A stretch of 44,698 nt of DNA from contig JAAYGT010000151.1 of NCBI GenBank assembly GCA_012727555.1, forward strand, positions 1 through 44,698, in the 5' to 3' direction. The notes beneath the pieces are model-generated. The model was given only the letters and a program-made list of their open reading frames with translations. It ran no database searches and had not been told where the DNA came from. This stretch comes from Alcaligenaceae bacterium (GTDB lineage: Bacteria > Pseudomonadota > Gammaproteobacteria > Burkholderiales > Burkholderiaceae_B). Positions 36,419 to 44,338 of the stretch are shown piece after piece. The first letter of the stretch is position 1. The number at the start of each line of letters is the position of its first letter. The position numbers were made by a program, and so were the translations under genes.

Positions 36419-37197
36419 GTCTTTTGTCTGTGCAGAACCTGCGCAAAGATTTCGGTGGCAACCGTGCCGTCAACGATGTCACCTTCCAGGTTGAACCCGG
36501 TGAACTGCTCGCGCTGATCGGGCCCAATGGGGCAGGTAAATCCACCACGTTCAACATGATCAATGGCCAGCTCAAACCCACTGCCGGTCAGGTCACCCTG
36601 AAGGGGCGGTCCGTGCTGGGGCTGGCGCCCGAACGCATTGCGCGCCTTGGGGTAGGGCGCACCTTTCAGATCACCGCCACCTTTGCTTCGATGACGGTAC
36701 GTGAAAATGTGCAGATGGCCTTGTTGTCGCATCACGGGCGTCTTTTTTCTTTTTTTACGTCTGCGCGCCGTCACGCACCCGGGCAGGCCGATGCCTTGCT
36801 GGATCAGGTCGGTATGCTGGATCAGGCCGGGCGTGCCTGCAGCGAACTGGCTTACGGGGATCTGAAGCGTGTTGAGCTGGCCATGAGTCTGGCCGGCGAT
36901 CCTTCGCTGTTGCTGATGGATGAACCCACAGCCGGCATGGCACCGGCTGAACGCAATGCGCTGGTCGGTTTGGTCAAGCAGCTGGTGCAGCAGCGGAGCA
37001 TGGCCGTCTTGTTCACCGAGCACAGCATGGATGTGGTCTTTGCCTATGCGGATCGCGTGATCGTGCTTGCACGCGGCGAACTGATTGCCCAGGGCACTGT
37101 GCAGGCTGTGCGTGCAGATCCCCGCGTGCAGGCGGTGTATTTTGGCAGCGGGCGCACCTTCGAAACTGGATCAGGAAACAGTGATCATGCACTCTGA
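36415..37197 (+). CDS. livG: ABC transporter ATP-binding protein LivG
   Basis: The 260-aa ATPase has Walker A GPNGAGKST at about 38, the LivG-type insertion around ALLSHHGRLFSFFTSAR, a signature region LAYGDLKRVELAMSL in place of the canonical LSGGQ, and Walker B LLLMDEPTAGMAP. The C-terminal TEHSMDVVFAYADRVIVL is the H-loop region. The start ATG overlaps the permease stop by four bases, and the end overlaps the livF start by 11 bases, so all three genes are tightly coupled. It powers the transport cycle with LivF. Confidence 0.92.
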   Translation: MSLLSVQNLRKDFGGNRAVNDVTFQVEPGELLALIGPNGAGKSTTFNMINGQLKPTAGQVTLKGRSVLGLAPERIARLGVGRTFQITATFASMTVRENVQMALLSHHGRLFSFFTSARRHAPGQADALLDQVGMLDQAGRACSELAYGDLKRVELAMSLAGDPSLLLMDEPTAGMAPAERNALVGLVKQLVQQRSMAVLFTEHSMDVVFAYADRVIVLARGELIAQGTVQAVRADPRVQAVYFGSGRTFETGSGNSDHAL

Positions 37198-37969
37198 TCT
37201 GTTGCAAGCCCGCGTAAATCCCGAAGCGCACACGACCGACCCTGCGCCACTGCTGCTGAACGTGCAAGGGCTGAATGCCTGGTACGGGGCAGCGCATATT
37301 CTTCACGACATTGACCTGGCTCTGCCCAGGGGGCGTGTGGTGGCCCTGATGGGCCGCAATGGGGCCGGCAAATCAACCACGCTCAAAAGTTTGATGGGTC
37401 TGGTGGCACGGCGTAGCGGTCAGGTAATCTTCATGGGGCGTGACATCAGTCGTCTGGAGCCCCACCAGATCGCACGTCTTGGTCTGGGTTATGTGCCCGA
37501 GGACCGGCGCATCTTTACCGAACTGACCGTGTTGCAGAATCTGGAAACCGGCCGTCAGCCGGCCAGAATCTGGCCCGGGGGGGAACCTGCCGTGCACTGG
37601 ACGCCTGAAACTTTGTTTGATCTGTTCCCGAATCTGGCCGCCATGCAGCATCGTCCAGGTGGCGCCATGAGCGGTGGCGAGCAGCAAATGCTGACAATCG
37701 CCCGCACGCTCATGGGTAACCCGTTTGCCCTGTTGCTCGACGAACCTTCGGAAGGCGTAGCCCCCGTGATCGTGGAGCAGATGGCCGACATGATTGTGCG
37801 CCTGAAAGAAAAAGGCGTGAGCATTCTTCTTTCAGAGCAAAACATTCACTTTGCACGCCTGGTTGCCGACCAGGCCTACGTGCTTGAAAAGGGCGTGATC
37901 CGATACCACGGATCCATGGACGACCTGATCGCCAACGAGACCTTGCGCCGTGACTACCTGGCGCTTTGA
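37187..37969 (+). CDS. livF: ABC transporter ATP-binding protein LivF
   Basis: The 260-aa ATPase has Walker A GRNGAGKSTTLKSLMG, the LivF-type loop LGLGYVPEDRRIFTELTVLQ, signature MSGGEQQMLTIARTL and Walker B LLLDEPSEGVAP. The start chosen at 37187 (MHSDLLQARV) overlaps livG by 11 bases. A longer open frame upstream was rejected because it lies wholly inside livG in another frame. The gene ends one base before the stop codon of the convergent indolepyruvate oxidoreductase, leaving no intergenic space for a terminator. Confidence 0.92.
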   Translation: MHSDLLQARVNPEAHTTDPAPLLLNVQGLNAWYGAAHILHDIDLALPRGRVVALMGRNGAGKSTTLKSLMGLVARRSGQVIFMGRDISRLEPHQIARLGLGYVPEDRRIFTELTVLQNLETGRQPARIWPGGEPAVHWTPETLFDLFPNLAAMQHRPGGAMSGGEQQMLTIARTLMGNPFALLLDEPSEGVAPVIVEQMADMIVRLKEKGVSILLSEQNIHFARLVADQAYVLEKGVIRYHGSMDDLIANETLRRDYLAL

Positions 37970-40900
37970 TCAGGCCGCCTGATCAAGCCGGCTGCCCGAC
38001 CGGTACTGGCCCAGCAGGGCCTCGCGCCGTTGCCGCGCTTTTGCAATGCTGGCGTCTTTCACGTGCCCGTAGCCCCGGATGTCTTCGGGCAATTTGGCCA
38101 GTTCGATGGCTGCCGCCAGGTTGTGGTCGTCGAGCGTGCGGCAAAACTCGTTGACCAGATCAAAGTAGTCATGCACCAGCGCGCGTTCAGTACGACGTTC
38201 CTCGGTACGGCCGAAGAGGTCGAGTGCCGTGCCCCGCAGACCCTTCAGACCCGCCAGCACCTTGAACAGCCGTTGCATCCAGGGCCCATAGCGTTTTTTG
38301 ACCAGTTCGCCTTTTTCATTGCGTGAGGCCATGAAGGGCGGTGCCAGATGGTAATGAATCTGGTAATCAACCCCGGGTTCGCCCTGGAACTGCTGCCTGA
38401 GTTTTTCGGTGAAGGCCGGGTCGGTATAAAGACGGGCGACCTCGTATTCATCTTTGTAGGCCATGAGTTTGGCCAGGTTGATCGCCACGGCCCGGGTCAG
38501 GCGCAGGCGTACCCCGGTTTTGAGCGCACCTTCGCGTTCGCGGATGGCCTGGACGGCAGACCGGAAGCGTTCAGCGTAGGCGGCATTCTGATAGCCCGTG
38601 AGCCACAGCACCTGGCGTTCAATGAGGGTATCCAGTGATTCCGGCAGGTTGAGGATGCGTACGGGTTCTTCAGGTGCTTTCAGCGTGGGTGCCACAGCCT
38701 GCACACCCCGATGCGCTACCTGGCGCCCCCATTCAAAGGCCAGGGAATTTTTTTCAACGGTAACACCGTTGAGTTCAATAGCCCGCAACAGGCTTTGCCG
38801 CGTGAGTGGTATCCAGCCTTTTTGCCAGGCAAAGCCCAGCAGCAAGGGGTTCGCATAGATGGCATCGCCCAGGAAGTGAACCGCCAGGGCGTTGGCATCG
38901 ATGAAGGCACAACCGGGTCCGATGGCATCGGTCAGTTCGCGTTCGGCGGCGGCTTCGGGAAAACGCCATTTCGGATTACGTATGAATTCCGCTGTTGGTA
39001 ACTGGGCACTGTTGACGACCGCCTGAGTGATGCCAGCCTGCACCTTGGAAAGGACATCGGCCGCTGTGGTGACGATGGGATCGCAGCCCAGGATGAGCTC
39101 AGCCTCGCCCGTGGCGATGCGGGTTGCGTGAATGTCGTCGGGTTTCAGGGCGATCTGGATATGGCTGAGTACAGCCCCGCCTTTCTGGGCAAGGCCCGCC
39201 ATGTCGAGGACGGTGACCCCTTTGTTTTCGAGATGGGCCGCCATGCCCAGCAGGCCACCGATGGTGACTACCCCGGTGCCGCCGATACCCGTGACCAGGA
39301 TCCCGTAGGTGTCGATGATTCCGGGCAGTTCGGGTTCGGGCAAGGTGTCTTCGGGCAGGCCTTTGCCTGAACCCGAAGCCGCCTGCGGTTTGCGCACCTG
39401 TGCCCCTTCCAGGGTGACAAAGCTGGGGCAGAAGCCGTTCACACAGGAAAAATCTTTATTGCAGGACGATTGATTGATACGCCGTTTCGTGCCCAGGGGG
39501 GTATCCAGCGGTTCAACGGACAGGCAATTGGACTTGACCGAGCAGTCGCCACACCCTTCACAGACTGTATCGTTGATGAATGCCCGGCGTGCGGGATCGG
39601 GGTAGGTGCCCCGTTTGCGGCGCCGACGTTTTTCGGTGGCACAGGTTTGGTCGTAAACAAGCACGGTGCAGCCGGGTGTTTCGCATAGTTCGCGTTGCAC
39701 GGTGTCGAGTTGGTCGCGATGGTACACAGGCGGGTTGCCGGCCAGGCTGACACCCTTGAATTTTTCCGGTTCATCGGTGACCACCACAATTTTGCGGGCC
39801 CCTTCGGCATGCACCTGAGCAATGACATCGGTAACTTTGAGTGTGCCGTCAACGGGTTGCCCGCCTGTCATGGCGACCGCATCGTTGTACAAAATTTTGT
39901 AGGTGATGTTCACATTGGCCGCAATCGATGCCCGTATGGCCAGGATACCGGAGTGAAAATAAGTGCCATCCCCCAGATTGGCGAAAATGTGTTTTTCGCG
40001 TGTGAAATGGGACTGCCCGATCCAGGCAACGCCTTCGCCCCCCATATGGCTGAATGTCTCGGTGTTGCGGTCCATCCAGATGGCCATGTAGTGGCAGCCG
40101 ATACCGGCCAGCGCGCGCGAGCCTTCGGGTACCCGGGTTGAGGTGTTGTGCGGGCACCCGGAACAGAACCACGGTTTGCGTTCGGCGGTAACCTGCAGGC
40201 TTTGTGTTTCGCGGTCTTTGGCATCGATGACCGCAATGCGGGTAGCAATCCGTGCCCGAACATCGGCAGGCAGTTCAAATTTTTCCAGGCGCCGTGCAAT
40301 GGCCCGCGCGATCAGGGCAGGCGACAATTCACCACGTGCCGGCAGCAGCCAGGGCGCCCGGGGTACCGACCATTCACCACCTGCATGGTCTTTTTCGTCG
40401 AATTTTCCATAGACACTGGGGCGCACGTCATCGCGCCAGTTGTACAGTTCTTCTTTCAGAGCGTACTCAAGGATCTGGCGTTTTTCCTCGACCACCAGGA
40501 TCTCGTTCAACCCAGTCGCAAATTCGCGGGCATCTTGTGCATTCAGGGGCCATACGCAACCGATTTTCATCAGGCGTATGCCGATACGTGAACAGACGTC
40601 ATCGGTCAGGCCCAGATCGGCCAGGGCCTGACGGGTGTCAAGGTAGGCCTTGCCGGCGGTCATGATGCCGAATCGTGGGTTGGGCGTATCAATGACCACG
40701 CGGTTCAGGCGGTTGGCGCGTGTGTAGGCCAGCGCGGCATACCATTTGTAATCCATCAGGCGCGCTTCTTGCACCAGCGGCGGGTCGGGCCAGCGAATGT
40801 TCAGGCCATCCGGGGGCAGGGTGAAGTCTTCGGGCAGCACGATGCGGGTGCGGTCGGGGTCGATATCGACCGAAGCCGATGATTCGACCACTTCGGTGAC

Positions 40901-41533
40901 GCACTTCATGGCCACCCATAAACCGGAATAACGGCTCATGGCCCAACCGTGCAGGCCGTAATCAAGGTATTCCTGTACGTTCGACGGGTACAGCACAGGC
41001 AGCCCGGCGGACTGGAAATCGTGTTCGGACTGGTGAGCCACGGTGGATGACTTGGCACCGTGGTCGTCGCCTGCCAGCACCAGTACCCCGCCGTGCCGCG
41101 CGGTGCCGGCCGAATTGGCATGCTTGAAGACATCCATGGAACGGTCAACGCCCGGGCCTTTGCCGTACCACATGCCAAAAACGCCATCGTGGGTGGCGTC
41201 GGGGTACAGGGTGACCTGCTGGGTACCCCAGATGGATGTTGCCGCCAAGTCTTCGTTAAGACCTGGCTGGAATACGATATCGTGTTCCTTCAGGTGAACC
41301 TTGGCCTTCCAGAGGGCTTGGTCGAGTGCGCCCAAAGGGGAGCCACGGTAGCCGGAAATAAAGCCGGCGGTGTTGAGCCCGTTGCGTTTGTCACGCATTT
41401 TTTGCAGCATGGGCAGGCGGACCAGTGCTTGTGTGCCGCTCATGTAGGCGCGGCCGTGGTCCAGGGTGTATTTGTCGTCAAGGGATACCTTGGCGATTGC
41501 CGAAAGCACCGCCTGATCAAGGGGGGCGTTCAT
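37970..41533 (-). CDS. Indolepyruvate ferredoxin oxidoreductase, fused alpha-beta-gamma
   Basis: The 1187-aa single-chain enzyme decarboxylates aryl pyruvates (such as indolepyruvate and phenylpyruvate) oxidatively to aryl-acetyl-CoA, reducing ferredoxin. The N-terminal third is the pyrimidine-binding part (GYRGSPLGALDQALWKAK). The middle is the TPP-binding part, with CSGCPHNTSTRVPEG, GIGCHYMAIW and NLGDGTYFHSGI. Iron-sulfur ligands are CEGCGDCSVKSNC and CNKDFSCVNGFC near 650-700. The C-terminal gamma domain starts TGIGGTGVVTIGGLLGMAAH. AGGAG precedes the ATG. Length matches the large fused family of aerobic proteobacteria. It abuts the Liv-type transport operon end to end, which suggests amino-acid catabolism as its context. 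Confidence 0.93.
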   Translation of the reverse strand: MNAPLDQAVLSAIAKVSLDDKYTLDHGRAYMSGTQALVRLPMLQKMRDKRNGLNTAGFISGYRGSPLGALDQALWKAKVHLKEHDIVFQPGLNEDLAATSIWGTQQVTLYPDATHDGVFGMWYGKGPGVDRSMDVFKHANSAGTARHGGVLVLAGDDHGAKSSTVAHQSEHDFQSAGLPVLYPSNVQEYLDYGLHGWAMSRYSGLWVAMKCVTEVVESSASVDIDPDRTRIVLPEDFTLPPDGLNIRWPDPPLVQEARLMDYKWYAALAYTRANRLNRVVIDTPNPRFGIMTAGKAYLDTRQALADLGLTDDVCSRIGIRLMKIGCVWPLNAQDAREFATGLNEILVVEEKRQILEYALKEELYNWRDDVRPSVYGKFDEKDHAGGEWSVPRAPWLLPARGELSPALIARAIARRLEKFELPADVRARIATRIAVIDAKDRETQSLQVTAERKPWFCSGCPHNTSTRVPEGSRALAGIGCHYMAIWMDRNTETFSHMGGEGVAWIGQSHFTREKHIFANLGDGTYFHSGILAIRASIAANVNITYKILYNDAVAMTGGQPVDGTLKVTDVIAQVHAEGARKIVVVTDEPEKFKGVSLAGNPPVYHRDQLDTVQRELCETPGCTVLVYDQTCATEKRRRRKRGTYPDPARRAFINDTVCEGCGDCSVKSNCLSVEPLDTPLGTKRRINQSSCNKDFSCVNGFCPSFVTLEGAQVRKPQAASGSGKGLPEDTLPEPELPGIIDTYGILVTGIGGTGVVTIGGLLGMAAHLENKGVTVLDMAGLAQKGGAVLSHIQIALKPDDIHATRIATGEAELILGCDPIVTTAADVLSKVQAGITQAVVNSAQLPTAEFIRNPKWRFPEAAAERELTDAIGPGCAFIDANALAVHFLGDAIYANPLLLGFAWQKGWIPLTRQSLLRAIELNGVTVEKNSLAFEWGRQVAHRGVQAVAPTLKAPEEPVRILNLPESLDTLIERQVLWLTGYQNAAYAERFRSAVQAIREREGALKTGVRLRLTRAVAINLAKLMAYKDEYEVARLYTDPAFTEKLRQQFQGEPGVDYQIHYHLAPPFMASRNEKGELVKKRYGPWMQRLFKVLAGLKGLRGTALDLFGRTEERRTERALVHDYFDLVNEFCRTLDDHNLAAAIELAKLPEDIRGYGHVKDASIAKARQRREALLGQYRSGSRLDQAA

Positions 41534-41649
41534 AGGGCAGTCTCCTGTTGTGGTTGTAGCCGATATTGTTCGCTACTTTTCACAACAGTACCGACTGGGA
41601 TTAACCCTTAGGCAGTATGACAGGCGGGCGTTGAATATAAGTACCGGAT

Positions 41650-41677
41650 TTGGCTTTCCGCCAGAACACGCTAAAAT
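41650..41677 (+). promoter_or_regulatory. Promoter of tRNA-Arg
   Basis: TTGGCT (-35, 4 of 6) and TAAAAT (-10, 5 of 6) are spaced by 16 bp, and the tRNA begins 17 bp downstream. The GC-rich discriminator GCGCCC after the -10 is typical of stringently controlled stable-RNA promoters. Confidence 0.65.
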
Positions 41678-41694
41678 GCGCCCTTTGGTGAAAC

Positions 41695-41771
41695 GCGGCA
41701 GTAGCTCAGCTGGATAGAGCACGGGCCTTCTAAGCCTGAGGTCGGGGGTTCGAGACCCTCCTGCCGCGCCA
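41695..41771 (+). tRNA. tRNA-Arg (anticodon UCU)
   Basis: A 77-nt cloverleaf with encoded CCA. The acceptor stem is GCGGCAG/CTGCCGC. The anticodon stem CGGGC/GCCTG (one G-U) encloses CTTCTAA, giving TCT (arginine, AGA/AGG codons). The T-arm is GGGGGTTCGAGACCC. The 3-prime end from 41751 onward is duplicated at 43263-43285, marking it as an integration site. Confidence 0.97.
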
Positions 41772-41773
41772 TT
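41751..41773 (+). repeat. attL-like direct repeat, 3-prime end of tRNA-Arg
   Basis: These 23 bases run from the T-arm through the CCA end plus two T. They occur again without mismatch at 43263-43285. Identity of a tRNA 3-prime end to a downstream copy is the standard mark of integration by a tyrosine recombinase. Confidence 0.85.
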
Positions 41774-41823
41774 GAAATCTATAAAAATCAACAATGTATG
41801 TTTTCAGTGTCATTGTTTGATTT

Positions 41824-41966
41824 TTAGGCCTTTTTCAGTACCCGCTCCCACACTTTCCTGATCTGTTTACCGCCATTCCACAGCGTCCCTGTGCCTGGGA
41901 ATGCAAAAGCGGGCCGTCAGCAAGGAAGGTCTGCTCATTATGAATCTTCAGCGCTTTCAGGGCGGG
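41824..41966 (-). pseudogene. Decayed tyrosine-integrase C-terminal fragment
   Basis: Reading the minus strand from 41966 gives PALKALKIHNEQTFLADGP. After a +1-type frame change near 41890-41910 it continues TLWNGGKQIRKVWERVLKKA and a stop at 41824-41826. This matches, by memory of the family, the region just before the catalytic RHTYAS box of phage-type integrases (PALxALKxQxxxTFLAxG, then W, IRK, W, LKRAG). The catalytic His, Arg and Tyr part is missing. Its place directly inside the left repeat is where an island integrase belongs. Too short and broken to function. Confidence 0.55.
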
Positions 41967-41992
41967 TTGTGATGTAAAAAACACGATGCTTA

Positions 41993-42400
41993 TCAATTGC
42001 GCTCGTTAAACAGCGCCAGCGCACTTGCCCGCTCGGCGGTCATGCGCACAACACACATATTGGCCTCAAGCCTGGCCATTGTTCCACCATCCGGGTCGTA
42101 GTAAAACGTGCAGTTCTCATCACGGTAGGTGATCCAGGCTCGCTGTGCGGTGCGTAACTGCGTTTTCCGCTCTGCCGACAAACTGTTCATCAGAACCTTG
42201 TACTCTGCGTTGAGCTTCGCGTCTTGCCGGGTAAGTTCTGCATTCATGCACTCCACCATATTGAGGGTTACTCCTCCGGAGTTATCCATGCATGATGTAA
42301 ACGCCTTGCTGTATTTCGCTGAGTCGTCTGCCGATTCGGCGCTGGCTATACCGGCAAGTGCCAATGCGACAAATGCTGTCGTAATAATGCGATTTCTCAT
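41993..42400 (-). CDS. DUF1311/LprI-like secreted protein
   Basis: From the ATG at 42400 the protein is 135 aa (an ATG at 42430 adds ten residues ahead of the signal). A signal peptide, RNRIITTAFVALALAGIASA, is followed by the DUF1311 (LprI) domain: ECMNAELTRQDAKLNAEYKV, then QLRTAQRAWITYRDENC and a late Cys in ANMCVVRMTAERA. The paired cysteines suggest disulfides in the periplasm. LprI members are known as lysozyme inhibitors in mycobacteria, but most DUF1311 proteins are uncharacterised. It lies inside the tRNA-Arg island remnant. The role is unknown. Confidence 0.75.
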   Translation of the reverse strand: MRNRIITTAFVALALAGIASAESADDSAKYSKAFTSCMDNSGGVTLNMVECMNAELTRQDAKLNAEYKVLMNSLSAERKTQLRTAQRAWITYRDENCTFYYDPDGGTMARLEANMCVVRMTAERASALALFNERN

Positions 42401-42625
42401 GTTGGTTTGACCGTATAGGGGGGAGATCATTTAAGCAGCGTCAGAGAGCGTTAACGCAGTCAACTTTAGTGTGCGTTATGCAATGTGCGGTGATTTGGTA
42501 CATGAATACCAAGTAACCGAAGCCCAGCGTGAGGATGCTGGTGGGGTAAGGACGCCTCGGATACCGTAAGTGTGCATTCTTATTGTGCCATTTCTATCCT
42601 TTGATTTGCTGAAGTAGTGTATCTG

Positions 42626-43102
42626 TCATTGCTGTTTTCCTGTATGCCTTGTGTCAGGCTGCTCTGTCGAGGTGATTGTTATGTGCTCAACCTTTTGAAC
42701 GGTTGGTTGTTTTTTTTCCGCTGCCTCATCAGAGGGAGGCTGCAGTCTTTCAGTGTTCGCGCATTTTTTCTCCACAGCAACTCTGTCCAACGCTTCGGAT
42801 TCGCCTTTGAGCTTTGCGTACTCTGCCTCTTTTGCTTGGTTGCCCCCCAAGAAAAATAAAGCTGGCCAGAATAGGATCATGCCCGCCGCCATAATGCCAG
42901 CATCGTTGTTTGCTGCTTTGTCTACTTGAGCGCCACTAGATATGGCAGCTGACCTGACGCGCTCCATTTCAGAGGCAATTTGTGTGCAGTCCATGTTTTG
43001 ATAATGGATAGGGGAAACATACGAGGCCGCAATTTTGTCTGAGGATGTTGCGCATCCGCTTAAAGCCATTGCGAGACTTGTTATGACTGCTGTTTTTTTC
43101 AT
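42626..43102 (-). CDS. Small lipoprotein of unknown function
   Basis: The 158-aa protein has a lipoprotein signal with lipobox LSGC at residues 14-17. The mature part holds SYVSPIHYQNMDCTQIASEM, then a hydrophobic stretch (GIMAAGMILFWPALFFLGG) and a helical segment EYAKLKGESEALDRVAVEKK. This layout (Cys after YQ, FWPALFFL, AxLKGExEAL) is familiar from small lipoproteins scattered in proteobacteria and often near mobile DNA, with no known function. The last 45 residues are Lys, Glu and Gln rich. The upstream 150 bp is AT-rich. It lies within the island remnant. Confidence 0.72.
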   Translation of the reverse strand: MKKTAVITSLAMALSGCATSSDKIAASYVSPIHYQNMDCTQIASEMERVRSAAISSGAQVDKAANNDAGIMAAGMILFWPALFFLGGNQAKEAEYAKLKGESEALDRVAVEKKCANTERLQPPSDEAAEKKQPTVQKVEHITITSTEQPDTRHTGKQQ

Positions 43103-43262
43103 GTTCGGTATGTCCTGAAATAAATTCTTGTTTCAACTATTTCTTTTTAAGATAATCTGCAATTTTATGCAATATAAAGACTCTACTTTTTCTATTTGTT
43201 ACATTTAAGCAAAAATACCGGCTTTAGAGAATGCTTTAAATAAATGGTGTCTTCGGGGGGGG

Positions 43263-43285
43263 CGAGACCCTCCTGCCGCGCCATT
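43263..43285 (+). repeat. attR-like direct repeat of tRNA-Arg 3-prime end
   Basis: An exact 23-base copy of 41751-41773. The bases just upstream (TTC plus a run of eight G) imperfectly resemble the tRNA T-arm, so the similarity extends a little farther to the left. No complete second tRNA is present. Confidence 0.85.
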
Positions 43286-43303
43286 CATGCCCGTAATGGG
43301 CTC

Positions 43304-43335
43304 AAAAAAACCCTGCTTTTTATGGCAGGGTTTTT
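43304..43335. terminator. Bidirectional intrinsic terminator
   Basis: A-run plus CCCTGC (43304-43316) pairs with GCAGGG plus T-run (43325-43335), giving an 11-bp stem with an 8-base loop. The T-run follows on both strands. It can end the minus-strand EF-hand gene and was probably the original terminator of tRNA-Arg before the island separated them. Confidence 0.8.
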
Positions 43336-43372
43336 CATTCAAAAACGGGTTTCTGTTGCTCCCGGTTTTGCC

Positions 43373-43738
43373 TTAGCGCTGGATCTTGCCGTCTTTGTTC
43401 AGATCCTGGCGTTTGAAATCGTTGGTGACCTGTTCCAGAAGTTCTTCCAGGGTGATTTTGCCATCCTTGTTTTTGTCGACAACTACAAATTCTTCTGTGG
43501 TGAGAATGGTTTCAGCTTCTTTCGGGTTCAGGCTGCCATCTTTATTGGCGTCGAGTTTGCTGAAAGTGTCGCGCATGAACTGTTCGTATTCTTGCAGGCT
43601 GATACTGCCGTCTTTATCGAGATCAAGCGCCTGGAAGTGTTCCTGGGAAAGATCGGGTGCATTGGTGGCATTTTGTGCCAGTGCCACTGCAGGGCCCAGG
43701 GCAAGAGACAAAACAGCCAGGGAAATGGTTTTTTTCAT
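43373..43738 (-). CDS. Secreted EF-hand calcium-binding protein
   Basis: The 121-aa protein has a signal peptide (ISLAVLSLALGPAVALA) and four Asp-rich EF-hand-type loops: LDLDKDGSISLQEYE, LDANKDGSLNPKEAE, VDKNKDGKITLEELL and DLNKDGKIQR (last, truncated). The mature protein is periplasmic and likely binds Ca. Similar small EF-hand proteins are common in proteobacteria with no defined role. It is followed by the bidirectional terminator and preceded, 35 bases away, by the glycine-zipper gene on the same strand, so the two may be co-transcribed. Confidence 0.85.
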   Translation of the reverse strand: MKKTISLAVLSLALGPAVALAQNATNAPDLSQEHFQALDLDKDGSISLQEYEQFMRDTFSKLDANKDGSLNPKEAETILTTEEFVVVDKNKDGKITLEELLEQVTNDFKRQDLNKDGKIQR

Positions 43739-43773
43739 TGATATTCCTTCATGAGTTTTTCAGGCGTTCTGGC

Positions 43774-44022
43774 TTAATTGCAGCCCATGCGGTTGCCGAT
43801 ATAACCACCTGCGCCGGCGCCAACAGCCGTGGCCGCCGTGCGCCCGCGCCCGCCGCCAATGGTGCTGCCCAGCATGCCACCGATCACGGCGCCGCCAATG
43901 GTGCCCGCGATGCAGTTGAATTCAGAATTTCCGGAGCTGCGCTGAGATCCGGACGTGGTCTGGCAGCCTGCCAGTGCGCCCAGGCTGACCAGAGTAATGG
44001 CAATAAGTAATTTGTTCATCAT
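43774..44022 (-). CDS. Glycine-zipper 2TM-type lipoprotein
   Basis: The 82-aa protein has a lipobox LAGC (Cys at 20) and a mature Gly-rich core GTIGGAVIGGMLGSTIGGGR and AVGAGAGGYIGNRMGCN, the glycine-zipper pattern of Rick_17kDa/SlyB-like outer-membrane lipoproteins. AAGGGC lies upstream of two adjacent ATGs at 44022 and 44019. Such proteins associate with the outer membrane. The specific role is unknown. Confidence 0.82.
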   Translation of the reverse strand: MMNKLLIAITLVSLGALAGCQTTSGSQRSSGNSEFNCIAGTIGGAVIGGMLGSTIGGGRGRTAATAVGAGAGGYIGNRMGCN

Positions 44023-44338
44023 GCTTTGCCCTTGTTAATGTGCGACTGCACTATTGCAACCTGACTATCTTTCAAGCGGATCAACCCCGATAAGGGCCAT
44101 GATCCTGCCGAATCATTTTAATTCTACAATCATCGTGTTTTTCGGCTTTTTTAATAAATTAAAGCAGGCAGCGCAGGTGTGGTGCCGTTTCAACGCACAC
44201 CATCATGTGCATGAATTCAGGAACCGTTTTTCATGTGCGGGTTACCGGTGTTGGCGCCAGGGGTTTGCCGGTTCGTCCGGTCAACAGAATACGCTGAGTC
44301 GTTTACACGATGCGTCTGCCCGTGCCCAGGAGATTTTT
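44023..44338. other. 316-bp noncoding region between divergent genes
   Basis: This region separates the minus-strand lipoprotein from the plus-strand ligase, so it should contain both promoters. I see an AT-rich palindrome TTTAAT-AA-ATTAAA at 44150-44163 and a TACAAT that could be a -10, but no convincing -35 pair. Short open frames here look like chance. Confidence 0.5.

Larger units (their letters stand above)
41774..43285. mobile_element. Remnant of a tRNA-integrated genomic island, 1.5 kb
   Basis: The segment is bounded by exact 23-bp copies of the tRNA-Arg 3-prime end. It contains a broken integrase fragment next to the left copy and two small minus-strand cargo genes for envelope or secreted proteins. 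Parts, notably 43103-43250, are much richer in A and T than the surrounding sequence. The sequence right of the second copy carries a hairpin-T-run terminator where a tRNA terminator is expected, so this DNA most likely separated the tRNA from its own terminator. No intact integrase remains, so it is probably immobile. Remaining spacers (42431-42625) show no further gene. Confidence 0.7.

Noticed and set aside
37085-37186. Longer N-terminus for LivF from an upstream ATG
   Set aside because: The extension lies entirely inside livG and has no LivF similarity. The ATG at 37187 matches the family start.
41573-41794. Minus-strand 73-codon frame across tRNA-Arg containing GGSRTPDLRLRRPVLYPAEL
   Set aside because: It is the well-known false protein produced by translating the antisense of a tRNA gene, with no ribosome site.
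43244-43741. Plus-strand 165-codon frame
   Set aside because: Antisense of the EF-hand gene and running through the attR copy and terminator.
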